A stretch of DNA of 40,322 nt from Gymnopus androsaceus JB14 (taxonomy: Eukaryota; Basidiomycota; Agaricomycetes; Agaricales; Omphalotaceae), in the NCBI GenBank assembly GCA_009733575.1, contig ML769859.1, forward strand, positions 1-40,322, written 5' to 3'. Every line of letters starts with the position of its first letter. The stretch's first letter is position 1. Of the stretch, positions 23,269 through 33,294 are shown piece after piece. Under the pieces are notes generated by a model that was not told where the DNA came from, ran no database searches, and was given only the letters and a program-made list of their open reading frames with translations. A program made the position numbers and the translations under genes.

Positions 23269-24175
23269 AGCAGTGACAGCGAAGAAAGTCCTGTATTTCC
23301 TCGGCCTCGGTGCGACTGTTCACATAGACAAGTGTCTGTGGGAATTCAGCATTCGAATCGGTTGGAAATAGAGCGAGAAGGTCGGCGTAAGTGGTGCTGG
23401 GATGTTGAAGAATACGGACCGACAAAGCGACATTACATTTCGCGTTTGAAACTGCAACATGCGCGGAGCGCTGTGGAAGGCCAACCTTGAATAAGGTATC
23501 ACGAATAACATCCTCAGGCATGGTAGCAGAGGCAAGAAGGACAGGAAGTCCACTCGGAATTCGTGCAAGAAGCTTACCAAGCTCTGCATACTCTGGACAG
23601 AAATCCTCACCTCATTCACTAGTGCTATGAGCTTCGTCGACGACAAGCTCCACGAGGTTCTCCCGGAACATCTTGTTCTTGAGTGGAACAGGGTTGAGAG
23701 AGCCATTTCCGGTGAGACAAAGATAACAAGATGTTTGAGGCGAACTGGGCCATCCATGGATTGCTACCATAACATTATCAGCAAGGAATATTAGAACAGA
23801 AGTATAGGATACGCACCTCGGAGATATCCTCAATTTTACCCCCCTCCGAGTTCACAGCAAGTGCTGGGATACCTTTCTCCCTCAAAGCATCTGCCTGTGA
23901 GTTCATAAGAGCATTCAGAGGACTAACAACCAAATTACCAATGCAACATTCTGAGAGATTAGAATATCCTCTTTAGACTCCCAATTGTAGAAGAATGGAT
24001 ACCAGAATCCGATAGTTTTGCCTCCACCGGTAGGGACATCATAGACAGTGGTCTTGCCTTGTAGGATGTTCTTTCCAGCAAGCTTCTGGTGTTCTCCAAG
24101 CTCTGCTATACCAAAGACTTCGCATAACAGCCTCTCAGCCCTCTCCAGACGTCCTTGGTCGAGTGTTTAAGTAAA
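23267..24175 (-). pseudogene. RecQ-type DEAH helicase fragment
   Basis: In order on the minus strand: RLERAERLLCEVFGIAELGE, HQKLAGKNILQGKTTVYDV, the Walker A PTGGGKTIGFWYPFFY, and VSPLNALMNSQADALREKG. Then come a VSPEMALSTLFH block, FRENLVELVVDEAH with the DEAH box, and GLPVLLASATMPEDV-like sequence. The fragment runs on through LPQRSAHVAVSNAK and QTLVYVNSRTEAEEIQDFLR. These cover the first RecA-like lobe and the start of the second. The segment then stops at 23267, so helicase motifs V-VI, zinc-binding and HRDC parts are absent. Frames change near 23,970, 23,760 and 23,600. It lies wholly inside the TIR element, so it is best read as a captured, dead gene piece. Confidence 0.75.
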
Positions 24176-27100
24176 AGACCAGTGCCGGAAGTGATCGACG
24201 CGTCGCTAGCGGTGGAACGAACGCGAATTGGAAAAAAATAAAAACATGAGTAGTTTCAGAATATTTCAGCGAATTGTTTTATCCACATGTGCAGGTTGTC
24301 CGATGAAAAAAGGGACATGGTATATTGGAGGAAAAGACGAAGTTCAAACAATTACGTCATGGAAGTCCGACCTGCCAAAACTGCCGGATTAAATTCCAGT
24401 CCCTCTGCCGAGGAAGTGATTCCGCACATCACGTCTCTGCAGCAGGGAGTGGTTCGAGTCTAGAGATCTCTGGAGACCTCTGGAGACCAACCAGGTTTTG
24501 CAGATGTATATGCGGACCATCATCTTGAGGCTTCTCCATAGCTTCGGCCACATCCAGTAAGTCAATTGGCATGACTTGATCATCACCCTCCTCATTCTTC
24601 TTGCCATTATCAGGCTTGTTACTTTTATTGCCAGATTGCAATGGACCTTGGATGGACCCGCCAAGTCAGAAACATCGGTGTCGACTTTTTGACCATTTCG
24701 AAGGGCGGAGTTGTGATACATAAGCCGCGAGCCTGTACACTCATCTGCCATCGAATTTTTCAAGAATTTGTCAGTGCCAAAAACGCACGTACTGCAAGAA
24801 ACTAGAAAAAAAATTAGTTTGTGATGATTGATCCAACAACTTGAAATGGAAATTACCGCAAGCGTTTGAGCCTTGGGCTCGTATCCTGTTGTAAAAGGTT
24901 TTTGGTGAGTTTTGCTACCTAAGTAATTCATAGACGTATCACTCACTTGAACAGCTGGGGTCTCGAATACTCCACATCCTCTGGCATCTTGGTATTGTCC
25001 TCTTTGTCCTCAGGTTCTTGATCTTCCGGCCCAAGACCATTGCCATCGTCATTATATTGGAGGCCATTGTCGCTTGAGGCATCGGATAGCTCAATGTAAG
25101 TACCAGAAGTTGTCACCTTGTTACCGCGAGGACTAACACTCATTAATCAGTATTTTGTTTACGTTTAGTGTAGGGAATCCAACGTACCGGAGCACTGTAT
25201 GAGCGCTATGGCCTTCAGACATTCGCAGTTGTAACACTGAATCCTTTGTTCGCCGTTTCTTGGATGTTCGTCTTTTGGTGCGATAAACCCCTTTTAGTAG
25301 TGTTCTCTCATCGTCGCTAACTGAGAACATATGTTTGTATAGATCCACATTGGCAGATGGATGCTCTTGAAGAATATGGGCCTGAAGATTGTACTTCCAT
25401 ATGGCAGGTTGGGTTGTATTGCACAGCGGACAATGAAGAGGGTGGTTGGTTGAGGGTGATTTCTCGCTAGGAGTACTAGCATCTTTTAGATTGAATTTAC
25501 GTGTACCCAGTACCTCGCAGGTGGAACGAGAGGCATCAATCACAATATTTTTACCGCTTTTCTTCACATATATCCTGCATGCTGATTGCGCGCACAAGCC
25601 ACATGGACTTTCGGACACCTTCAAGCGTGGATCGTGGAGGATGTGTGCTGCCGCATGTTGAAGACACTTTGGGATGGAGAGTTCGGAGAGACACTCAGTG
25701 CAATAACGACAATAGCGCCGTCCTTCGCGAATGGTTTGGGTATGATTTTCAGTCGCTTCGCACAGGAGGCAGAGCTCATCGGAGCTTGTACGGTAAGGAA
25801 AGTTATCACATAGCTTGATAACAGGAATGGAATGAAGGTTTTCGCTGATTCGTTTGGATAGCAGGACTGCGATACCACTGAGTTCCTCTGTGCGCAATGC
25901 GTAAGTTGGTTTGTCCTTCATGAGCTTGGCATCGTCCTGACTCCTCTCGAGGTCTGGATCTAGCAATTCGAGGGATGCTCCAGGAAGGTTTTGGATAATT
26001 CCTGACCGGAGGTATTTGCCATTCCAATGCCAGTTGTTTGCATCTGGCTGGTGGCTGCTGTCGATGAGGGTGAGTTGCATCACCTGGCAATTGACCTTGA
26101 CATTTGGCTCGTGAAGAAAACGGGATGGAATAGATTGTAAACTCGTGGACCCTTGGAGGATCTCATTGACCTGTACAACTGCAGTGAAGATCCTACCCTC
26201 GCACCATACAATGGTGATTGCAGGGTCTTCTACCATCAGTTCGGTAGAGTTGTCATCATCTTGGCTGTAGGTGGCGGAGCTCGGAAGATGTTGGGGATCA
26301 TTGTATTGACCATATCCTCGGACGCACTTTAGACGATCCTTTGAGTTGCGTGCGGATAGTGGGTCCGAAAAGATACGAAGAACTGCTGCTTTGTGGACTT
26401 TCTTCCCCTTTCCGTCAATCTCTGTCATGGTGTACGCATCAAACTTTTTTTCGGCAGCTTCCAGTTCGGCAATAGCAACAACATCGTCAATATCAGGCTC
26501 ATCGTTTGCAGCTTGGGCAACTGCAGTGGTCTCAGCTACTGGCACAATTTCCTCATCCCGCTCATCGTCGTCCTCTAACTCTTCTCCATCCATCAATGCC
26601 TCACCATCACCCAAAACCATCCAATTCAAACCGAATGGACAGAGCATGTTGTATCCACCAGTGGTGCTCATGTCACGAAAAGGGGGTGGTACTCCCGCAG
26701 TGGTCAAATCCAGTTCTGCACTCTTGCAACCACGAGACCAGACACTTCGAAAGTGAATATCCTTCACATGGCTATCGCCAGTGATAGATTTCGGGTTGAT
26801 ATGGTCATGCTTGGCCGTCACCTTGCTGTCGAGCTCCTGTAGACTCTTCACCGTCAATCTCCTGCCTTCACCCTTCCAGTCTGGATGTTCCGATAGAATC
26901 TTGATACACTGAACACCGCCGTCAATCCGGTTGGTGAGCTGGAGCTGATCAGCATTAGTGTCATTGCCAACCATTGTTCGGACAGCACCAAAGACTCGTT
27001 CAAGTGGATCTGTTCCGAGATTTTGGAGGAAGAATTCAGCATCGGGATCATCGACTTGGATTTTCCCGGTGGAGAAATACACGTTTTTGACCATCGATTG

Positions 27101-29529
27101 AACATCGAAGAAGAGCTGGGCAGGAATGAATTTTCCTTTATCCTTGGAATAGAGTGCAAGAACAAGGTGGGAGGCATGGCTCAAGCGAACTAGACATTCC
27201 TCAAGGGATAGCTCGGTGTCTAGATACGCCTGAAGGAGGGAACGGTACATTTTTCCTAGTAGTTGGAGTGCTCGACGTGTTGCTTGCACAGTTGGACTAT
27301 CGGTGGAGGCGGCTTCGGGAAGGAAAGTGAGGGCATTGAGAAGACGAATCATCAATGTGACATCCTGCTTATCATTGGGACATAGTAGAGAATCACATTC
27401 AGCGTCACTCATTCCTTTGGCCCGCAGATGTTTTCTGAGGATGGCAACAGTGATCATCACGCCATTGATGACTATCCCTTTTTGACAAAGAAGCGTATTG
27501 CGGAAGCGCTTCAATACATGCTTCCAGTCAAAGTCGGGAGTCATGTCATCTTCACCGCATAGCACATCGAAGAGTTCAAGATTTGAGAGGAATTCGAAAA
27601 GTGGACTGTCTTTGGGAAGGGTGCTGCGGAGGAACATGGAAATGAATGTGCGTCGACGGCGAGACTCGCCATCGCTAGCCATGGAGTGGGCTCGGAGACC
27701 TAGGTCTTTGAACTTTTTCCGAGCAGTCTCGAGTGCCGTTCTGAGAAGCTTCTCGTGATCTGCCGCATTTTCACTCTTGCATGTTCCTGAGATCGCAAAT
27801 GGGTGCGCTGCATACTCCTTGGAATCACCGGTCAATAGATGGCAAGATATTACAGTGGCCTATCCGAGAATGTGAGTTTCATACCACTGTAAGAGAAGCG
27901 ATTGCTTACCTCTGAAGCTAGATGTATCTCATCACCTATTAATGACTCCTGTATTGTGTCGGCCTGGGCCATTGATTTGAATTCAAGGACCGAATCAACT
28001 ATGTTCACGACAAACACCCAGAATCATGTTTGTTGTTGAATCCCACCTCAGTCGCTCCTGGATTTTGATCTCGTCAATTGCAATAACAGCTCCTTTGATA
28101 TTAGACTGTTTCGGAATGCTAGCAAGAGATATATCAAGATTCTTTTCCATCTCTGCTGCCTTTGGCATGTACGGCGAAGCTAGGAGGGGTTTCGTTCCAA
28201 TCCGACGTTTGGTAGTGGTATTAGAAGGGATCCCAAGAGTCCTATGTGCTATTTCGCCTGCTGAACGTCCACCGAGCTTGTATATGAGAAAAGCACGCTG
28301 GAAATCAACCTCTTGATAATCTTTGGGACTATACAAATGCTGCGCTGCGCGATCAACTTTCTCGAGCATGGAATATACACTGTGCCCATTCCGAATCTCT
28401 ACTGCCATCAATGCACGTATACGAGGTATGTCATTTTGGCCAATTGCCATTGCCAAACGTTTCCATGCACCTAATTCTCAGTTTCGGACCACAAGTTTAC
28501 GACCATTGTTCAGCGCCTGGAGCTTCAACCTGGTAATTTCGACTGTTTTGTACTTTGCAATGCCAAGGAGTTGTGCAGGCGAGAGATATTTCCAGGGAGT
28601 GCTCTCATGAGCTCCATCCAGCGCGCGGTGACGAAATCCCATTACAAGGTTATGATTATGCAGTTGTTGGCAGTCAATGCAGGGAAAAGGACCAAAGGAT
28701 GAATGAGTATAGCTGGTAAGTTTGATCTGTGAGGGCTTGTGTCAACAAGAATCTGATATTAGAGTAGCAGATGCTCCGGAAATAATGACTTTCCAAGGAA
28801 CGTCCCTAGAGAGATGGAGGAGGAAAGGATAGTTTGATACACCGGGAAGATCGTCACGGATATCTATGAGATATCCAGGACAAGATCCGTGGGAGGGAAT
28901 ATGGGTAGGTGTAGAAGCGCAATGCTTTCCCTTGGAAGAATGAGACTGGGCAGACGGAAGGAGTTTATCATCATCCTCCCACTCATCCTCTGCGTCTAGG
29001 TCAATAATTTCTGGTGGGAGAGAACTGCGGATGGCTGGAGGTGAAGGACCCTTTTGAATTGTCTCATCGACGCTGATGGTCTTGATATTAGGGGCTACCA
29101 CTGACTCGGACTCGCTAGATCTAATATTGTATCAGCATTGATATAGTAAGTCGTCAAGTTTATATAACGTACAGGGCTTGTAATGCAGCTTGAATATGCT
29201 CTACGCATGGTTCAAATATCCCTCCATCGATTTGAAGATCAGACACACATCGCCGAATCCACTGGCACATTTCTCGGACACCCACTGGGTTCTCTTGAAT
29301 GAGCTTCTTCAACTGCTCTTCACTGGAGCCCCATCCCAGTCCGTTATGCAACGTTTGATTCACGTATTGAAATGGTTCATCGGAACTGGCACTATCAGTA
29401 ACTGGGTCACCGGAAAACGAGGATAATGTATTGGTGGAGCTATCTTTTAGACCCATAGAGCTCGTAAGGTATTCTAGCTCTTGAAGGCCTTTTTCTAGTG
29501 TAGTTTCTGGTTCAGATGTGTATAAAGGA

Positions 29530-29625
29530 GGGAAAAACGTAGGCGGTGGAGGTGAGGATGTAGGCGGTGGAGATGAGGATGCGGGTGGTAAATGTGAAGA
29601 TGTAGGCGGTGGAGGTGAGGATGAC
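29530..29625 (-). repeat. Pro-rich coding minisatellite in transposase N-terminus
   Basis: Units of about 24-30 bases resembling GTAGGCGGTGGAGATGAGGA repeat three to four times. On the minus strand they encode SSPPPPTSS-type segments between the zinc finger and the rest of the protein. It is a flexible linker, likely variable in length. Confidence 0.6.
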
Positions 29626-30224
29626 CTCGCAGTGTGTTTTTGGATATGAATGGCACTGGGAATTCTGCTCGGTTGTGCAGAAGTGATTGGAGTTGGAGTG
29701 GATTTCGCAAAGAAAGACTGGAACATGAGAGAGCCCTTCTTTGTTGCCTTGCTAGCTGCATGTTTATGCGCTTTACCGTTGGAATGTTTGGTCCAATTGG
29801 CTTCCCCTCCTGTTCCGATATGAATAGACTTTTTGCAGTCATTGCAGTAGCGAGTACTATCAGCGGTGAATTTGGACGACTGACCATTTATATATAAGCT
29901 TTTGATAGAATGATCATGAATAAGTGCAGGCATACATTTTTCTTTGACTTTGACATTATCGTGATAGAATTGAATAGCGGGCAGTGGGAATGGGAATTAG
30001 AGAGCAATCGATGATGGGGAGATGGCGGACAGACGGCGGGTTTCACACCCGAAATGGACAGGAGCTACTTCCTATTTTGGTTTTGCCACTTTTGCCGCCG
30101 TATTTCATGCTCTTGACTTCTGTAGCTTTGCCAAATTACTTCTACAGCTATTCTACATCATTTAGACACCACTTAGGTATCAAAATCTAATGTTCTGAAA
30201 TTTCGGCCATAAGCAAGTTCGGGA

Positions 30225-30240
30225 CCCCCCCCCCCCCCCC
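30225..30240. repeat. 16-base C homopolymer
   Basis: Sixteen consecutive C residues lie in the 5' flank of the transposase gene inside the 8.2 kb element. Length is likely unreliable in the assembly. Confidence 0.9.
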
Positions 30241-30330
30241 AAGGTCATGTCGGCGCTTATTTTCTTGAACACCCCTTGTATAGTGCACAATTGGCAGAGG
30301 TTGGAGTGGCGGCCATATATATACAAGCTA

Positions 30331-30420
30331 CAGGACAAGCTACAAGTTGAATTATGAAGCGGCAGCCCTACAAGCAACAGGAATTATGAAGGGGCGGCCC
30401 TAAAAGCTACAGGAATTATT
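30331..30420. repeat. short tandem duplications near the transposon right end
   Basis: A unit of about 33 bases starting GAATTATGAAG and ending ACAAGCAACAG/AAAAGCTACAG is present twice in tandem with a partial third. It lies just inside the TTAACAT-rich subterminal zone (30415-30531). Confidence 0.6.
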
Positions 30421-30531
30421 AACATAAATTAACATGGGTCCTGGCACTCGATGTGATTAACATGTTATTAACATGTTAATAACTATGGTAATTAACATAT
30501 GTTAATAAAAATTCGATTATTCACGGCACCC
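30410..30531. repeat. right terminal and subterminal repeats of the 8.2 kb transposon
   Basis: Dense TTAACAT/ATGTTAA motifs lead into the inverted copy of GGGTGCCGTGAATAAT at 30516-30531, mirroring the left end. Confidence 0.6.
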
Positions 30532-30638
30532 TACCAGTGCACGCAGTGTAAATTTCTTTCCGCAACTTCAACTTGACCGTTTGACATGAACAACCTTTTT
30601 TTTCTTCTTTACGTCTTCCCTCTCATCCTTCAGCGTAG

Positions 30639-31433
30639 ATGGATATTGACAATGGTCAACCAGAAGGAAGCCTCGAGGCCTTCGTCCAATCCTTTGCCAT
30701 GATTCTGGTTTCTGAAGTGGGGGACAAAACATTCCTCATCGCAGCCATTCTTGCCATGAGCAATCCCCGCCTAGTTGTCTTCGCAGGAGCCTTTGGCTCT
30801 CTCGTCGTCATGTCCATCCTCTCTGCATCCATAGGACACATTCTTCCATCACTTTTACATTGGCGCTGGACGCAACTCGCAGCAGGAATCTTGTTTTTGG
30901 TTTTTGGAACCAAGATGATAATTGAAGGGAGACAGATGAAAGCTGGGAATGAAAAGAAACAGGAAGAGATGAAGGAGGCGGAGGAGGAGATTGAGGAGGA
31001 TGATGCACATCATGAGGGAGCTAATGAGCATCTCAATATTATTCCGCTGGAAATGATTGAAGGAGGTCGGAGCCCGTTTTTTAATCCCGATGCGACTCTC
31101 ACTCCACGGGGAAAATCAAAACCAAAACCTTCGCTCGTCGAGGGCACACGGAATTTCTGCAGCTTGTTTCTTGGCCCTATCTTTGTCAAAGCGATTGCGT
31201 TGACGTTTTTGGGTGAATGGGGAGACCGTAGTCAGATTGCTACAATTGCATTGGGGGCTGCGCTTGTTTTTTCATCATGGTTTGTTCTATACATCCCGGC
31301 TTTAGCTGATTATCTGTTTAGAACGCTTACCTTGTCGCGCTTGGACACTATACTCGGCGGCGCTGTACCGCAGCTGCAAAGATATCCGGGAAACATAGTA
31401 CGTTTTTCGAGCTTTTGTCAAGTTCATCATTGA
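30639..31433 (+). CDS. Gdt1/TMEM165-type Ca2+/Mn2+ transporter, degraded C-terminus
   Basis: UPF0016 (Gdt1/TMEM165) proteins are Golgi membrane cation exchangers for Ca2+ and Mn2+ against H+. Both signature motifs are present: SEVGDKTFLIAAILAMSNPR near residue 26 and GEWGDRSQIATIALGAA near residue 192. Hydrophobic helices surround the first motif, and a charged loop rich in Glu/Asp/Lys (about residues 103-130) separates the halves. Up to about 31,262 the reading is family-like. After that the open frame (to 31431-31433) no longer resembles the last two membrane segments. Scraps of them lie in other frames (KISGKH near 31,377; GAVLFLLFGVLY followed by TAG at about 31,447-31,485). The 264-residue product may therefore be non-functional. 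A missed set of introns is the alternative. It starts about 100 bases outside the transposon end. Confidence 0.75.
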   Translation: MDIDNGQPEGSLEAFVQSFAMILVSEVGDKTFLIAAILAMSNPRLVVFAGAFGSLVVMSILSASIGHILPSLLHWRWTQLAAGILFLVFGTKMIIEGRQMKAGNEKKQEEMKEAEEEIEEDDAHHEGANEHLNIIPLEMIEGGRSPFFNPDATLTPRGKSKPKPSLVEGTRNFCSLFLGPIFVKAIALTFLGEWGDRSQIATIALGAALVFSSWFVLYIPALADYLFRTLTLSRLDTILGGAVPQLQRYPGNIVRFSSFCQVHH

Positions 31434-31632
31434 GCTCTCTAGAGGGGCAGTCCTCTTCCTACTTTTCGGGGTCTTGTATTAGTACGAAGTTTTCATGGAT
31501 TCCACTGCGCACGAGATTTCTATACCCATCATCACCTAGAAGATACATAGACGCATTCTTCTCTGGACATTCGGTACGCTCAGAAACAGCATGATATTAT
31601 ACCACTCTACATACTGTATACTGTAAATAACT
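31434..31632. other. gap between convergent genes
   Basis: This holds the remnant of the last Gdt1-like membrane segment and the 3' flanks of the two converging genes. Nothing else is seen. Confidence 0.4.
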
Positions 31633-32528
31633 CTACCTAATAATATACGACCTGGTTACTCCAATAACAACCCGCAGCGTCTGCCGTTTACTTTCTCCGA
31701 AACCAATCGCATCTAGATCTAGATCTACGCCTCCGCCTTCCTTAAGGACCTCGTCGACCACATCTCCTGGTGCAAGGGTATACTTTTCGTCCATTCCAAT
31801 CTCGCGTACTTCGTCCATCATTGATTCACGAACGCGGTCCAGACCTTGGCCAGACCAGATATAATCTGCTTTGACGCGGTCGACAGGAACGCGAAGAATG
31901 AAAAGGACGATTATGATTACAAGACCTGAACGGTCTTTTCCCCGTGTGCAGTGGATGAGAATAGGGTAGGCTTGAGGATCGAGGTATACGTCCCAGGCCT
32001 GTGGATAATTGAGCGAATCGTGGAGAAGTGTGTGCTGAATATGTACCTGTAGAATCTCATTCTGGCAAAATTGCAGGGAATCTTTGCCCAACCCGACAAG
32101 TCTTGGACCCATTGCGTTCTTTCCGAGGATGCGTATAACTGCCATACGATATTATTGCATGATCATGAGAAGGATAAACCAACTACAACAATAATTGATT
32201 AGTCCGTGTCCTCGTCCGAGCGATACACACTCACTCGGCGTGCCACCACTTCAACTGCATCACCCAGTTCATCTCAACCCTCCTTCCAATGAAACTGATC
32301 TTCACTGTGTCCTAATTCACAATTGTTCGTCCTAGGCCAATATTTCTCTACCAGCAACTGCGTATCTGCTGTCGTGGTTTCGTCCGAATGACCAGAGCGA
32401 AGCAGAAAACCTTCTTTGATGATGCAGACTGGGAGTTTGTTGCGGCTGCTGAGTGAATTGACGACCTTTCGGACGTTCCGAAAGTAGTGTATAGCGGTGA
32501 ATGAAGGATTAGTGATAGTTTCTGCCAT
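31633..32528 (-). pseudogene. Y_phosphatase3-type protein tyrosine phosphatase, probably broken
   Basis: The ATG at 32528 starts AETITNPSF, then HYFRNVRKVVNSL, VCIIKEGFLLRSGHSDETT and LLVEKYWPRT. This is the N-terminal pattern of Y_phosphatase3 enzymes. After an intron region come AVIRILGKNAMGPR and LVGLGKDSLQFCQNEI. The active-site loop is YPILIHCTRGKDRSGL, a CX5R signature with Cys, Arg and the HC-x2-GKDR form of atypical dual-specificity/phosphoinositide phosphatases. Downstream is VPVDRVKADYIWSGQGLDRV and a stop at 31633-31635. The middle (32,275-32,150) changes frame and has a stop next to YRMAVIR, so I favour a pseudogene, though unrecognised introns could explain part of it. The catalytic loop itself is intact. 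The gene converges with the Gdt1-like gene. Confidence 0.65.
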
Positions 32529-33106
32529 GAAACTTGAAGACGCGTCGGACTTAGGTTAAGCAAGCCCGATGCAAGCCGTCTGCTTCAGGAATGAAAATTT
32601 GTCTGTACATGGCTGTGAATATGAAAACTAAAGAGGATGGGAGCAAAGTTTTGGTGGTAATGAGCGCTGAGTTGAAGAGAAAGAGGAGATGTGAACCTAC
32701 CGGATCCGGATTTCCCGTCATCTTTCGTACTTTTACTACGATTTTTTGACTCTACTGAGCTTCTCCTTTGGCGTGCTACGGCGCAGGAACCCTAGGATTG
32801 CAGAATATTGAGAAGAGACAACTCTAAGCTTCTACAAGTCGCATTGAATTTCCTCCATTTCTCGTTTACTCATTGGATTCACTGGTCTTGGTAAAGAATG
32901 CTCCAACGAGAGATTGACACAATTCTGCAAGGAACGAAGACGGAAGCTGGCTGTTGGGATGTCGAGACGAGGCAATATAATGGCAATAAAGTCACAGAGG
33001 ATACGCTCTGTTCGCAAGTTGGTTTGAAGTACTGGCAGTATGAGAACATGTTTATATTTAGAAACGCTGAATTCATGCTTTCCTAGACTCGAACCTGTTA
33101 CAGTTA
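32529..33106. other. intergenic, no gene recognised
   Basis: No exon was supported. The stretch ends at the left breakpoint of duplication copy 2 near 33,107. Confidence 0.4.
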
Positions 33107-33140
33107 CTGCAGTCGAAATTGAGGGAAAGAAGGAGGCCAT
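33107..33140 (-). pseudogene. 5' remnant of a BEM46-like hydrolase exon 1
   Basis: The minus-strand codons from ATG 33140 read MASFFPSISTAVTVT, matching MSSFFPSISTVETVA of the hydrolase at 1938. Similarity then stops abruptly. This fixes the left breakpoint of the duplicated segment inside hydrolase exon 1. Confidence 0.8.
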
Positions 33141-33294
33141 AGCATAGAATAAGAGACGACAGTTGGAATTGATTCTTGAGTTAGACTTTTAAAGCGTGAA
33201 TGCCAAGTCCTCGGAAATGGATAGAGCCGCTCACCGATATTTCATTTCTTGAATAACAACGTCGACTCGTACTCGGGTTCAGAATAGAGCCACG

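Larger units (their letters stand above)
22609..24506. mobile_element. 1.9 kb TIR element carrying helicase sequence
   Basis: The ends CATCAGCAAAACCTG (22609) and its inverse with one mismatch (ending 24506) are flanked on both sides by TA (22607-22608 and 24507-24508). Both subterminal regions contain CTCTGGAGA repeats. Inside are a minus-strand RecQ helicase fragment and a plus-strand start of another gene, but no transposase. This looks like a non-autonomous element that has captured gene pieces. It sits in the last exon of the transposase gene at 22556-29933. Confidence 0.8.
22556..29933 (-). pseudogene. zinc-finger transposase-like gene of the 8.2 kb transposon, disrupted
   Basis: The ATG at 29933 opens a region with a C2H2/BED-like finger (YCNDCKKSIHIGTGGEANWT then KHSNGKAHKHA) and a Pro-rich repeat tract. 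Later blocks are PFPCIDCQQLHNHN, LDGAHESTPWKYLSPAQLLG and AWKRLAMAIGQNDIPRIRAL. The core has candidate RNase-H-fold acidic residues in AIDEIKIQERLRWD, ASDGESRRRR, FDWKHVLKRFRN and LERVFGAVRTMVGNDTN. Cys-rich segments and a C2H2 finger, CPLCNTTQPAIWKYNLQAHI, lie near the C-terminus. One exon is open for 900 codons (27835-25133), and introns at 27,896-27,850 and 25,189-25,139 join it to neighbours. Damage: in-frame TGA near 28,742 and 28,480, a one-base shift near 27,993, and a 1.9 kb insertion in the last exon. I know this as an unnamed protein family of mushroom genomes; the superfamily assignment is open. Confidence 0.72.
22307..30541. mobile_element. 8.2 kb DNA transposon with GGGTGCCGTGAATAAT termini
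   Basis: GGGTGCCGTGAATAAT at 22316-22331 recurs inverted at 30516-30531. A looser match extends outward to TGCAC at about 22307 and GTGCA at about 30541. Both subterminal regions are packed with TTAACAT/ATGTTAA motifs. A single minus-strand transposase-like gene (22556-29933) fills the interior, as expected of an autonomous cut-and-paste element. No convincing target duplication was found, so the exact ends are uncertain. The element is interrupted by the TIR element at 22609-24506. Confidence 0.7.

Noticed and set aside
26346..26756. Plus-strand Ser-rich frame inside the transposase exon
   Set aside because: It mirrors an acidic stretch of the 900-codon minus-strand exon; the minus strand has clear domains and splice sites.
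22307..30541. TGCACG near both ends of the 8.2 kb transposon as a target-site duplication
   Set aside because: The two occurrences lie at different distances from the terminal repeats and are better read as an imperfect outward extension of the inverted repeat.
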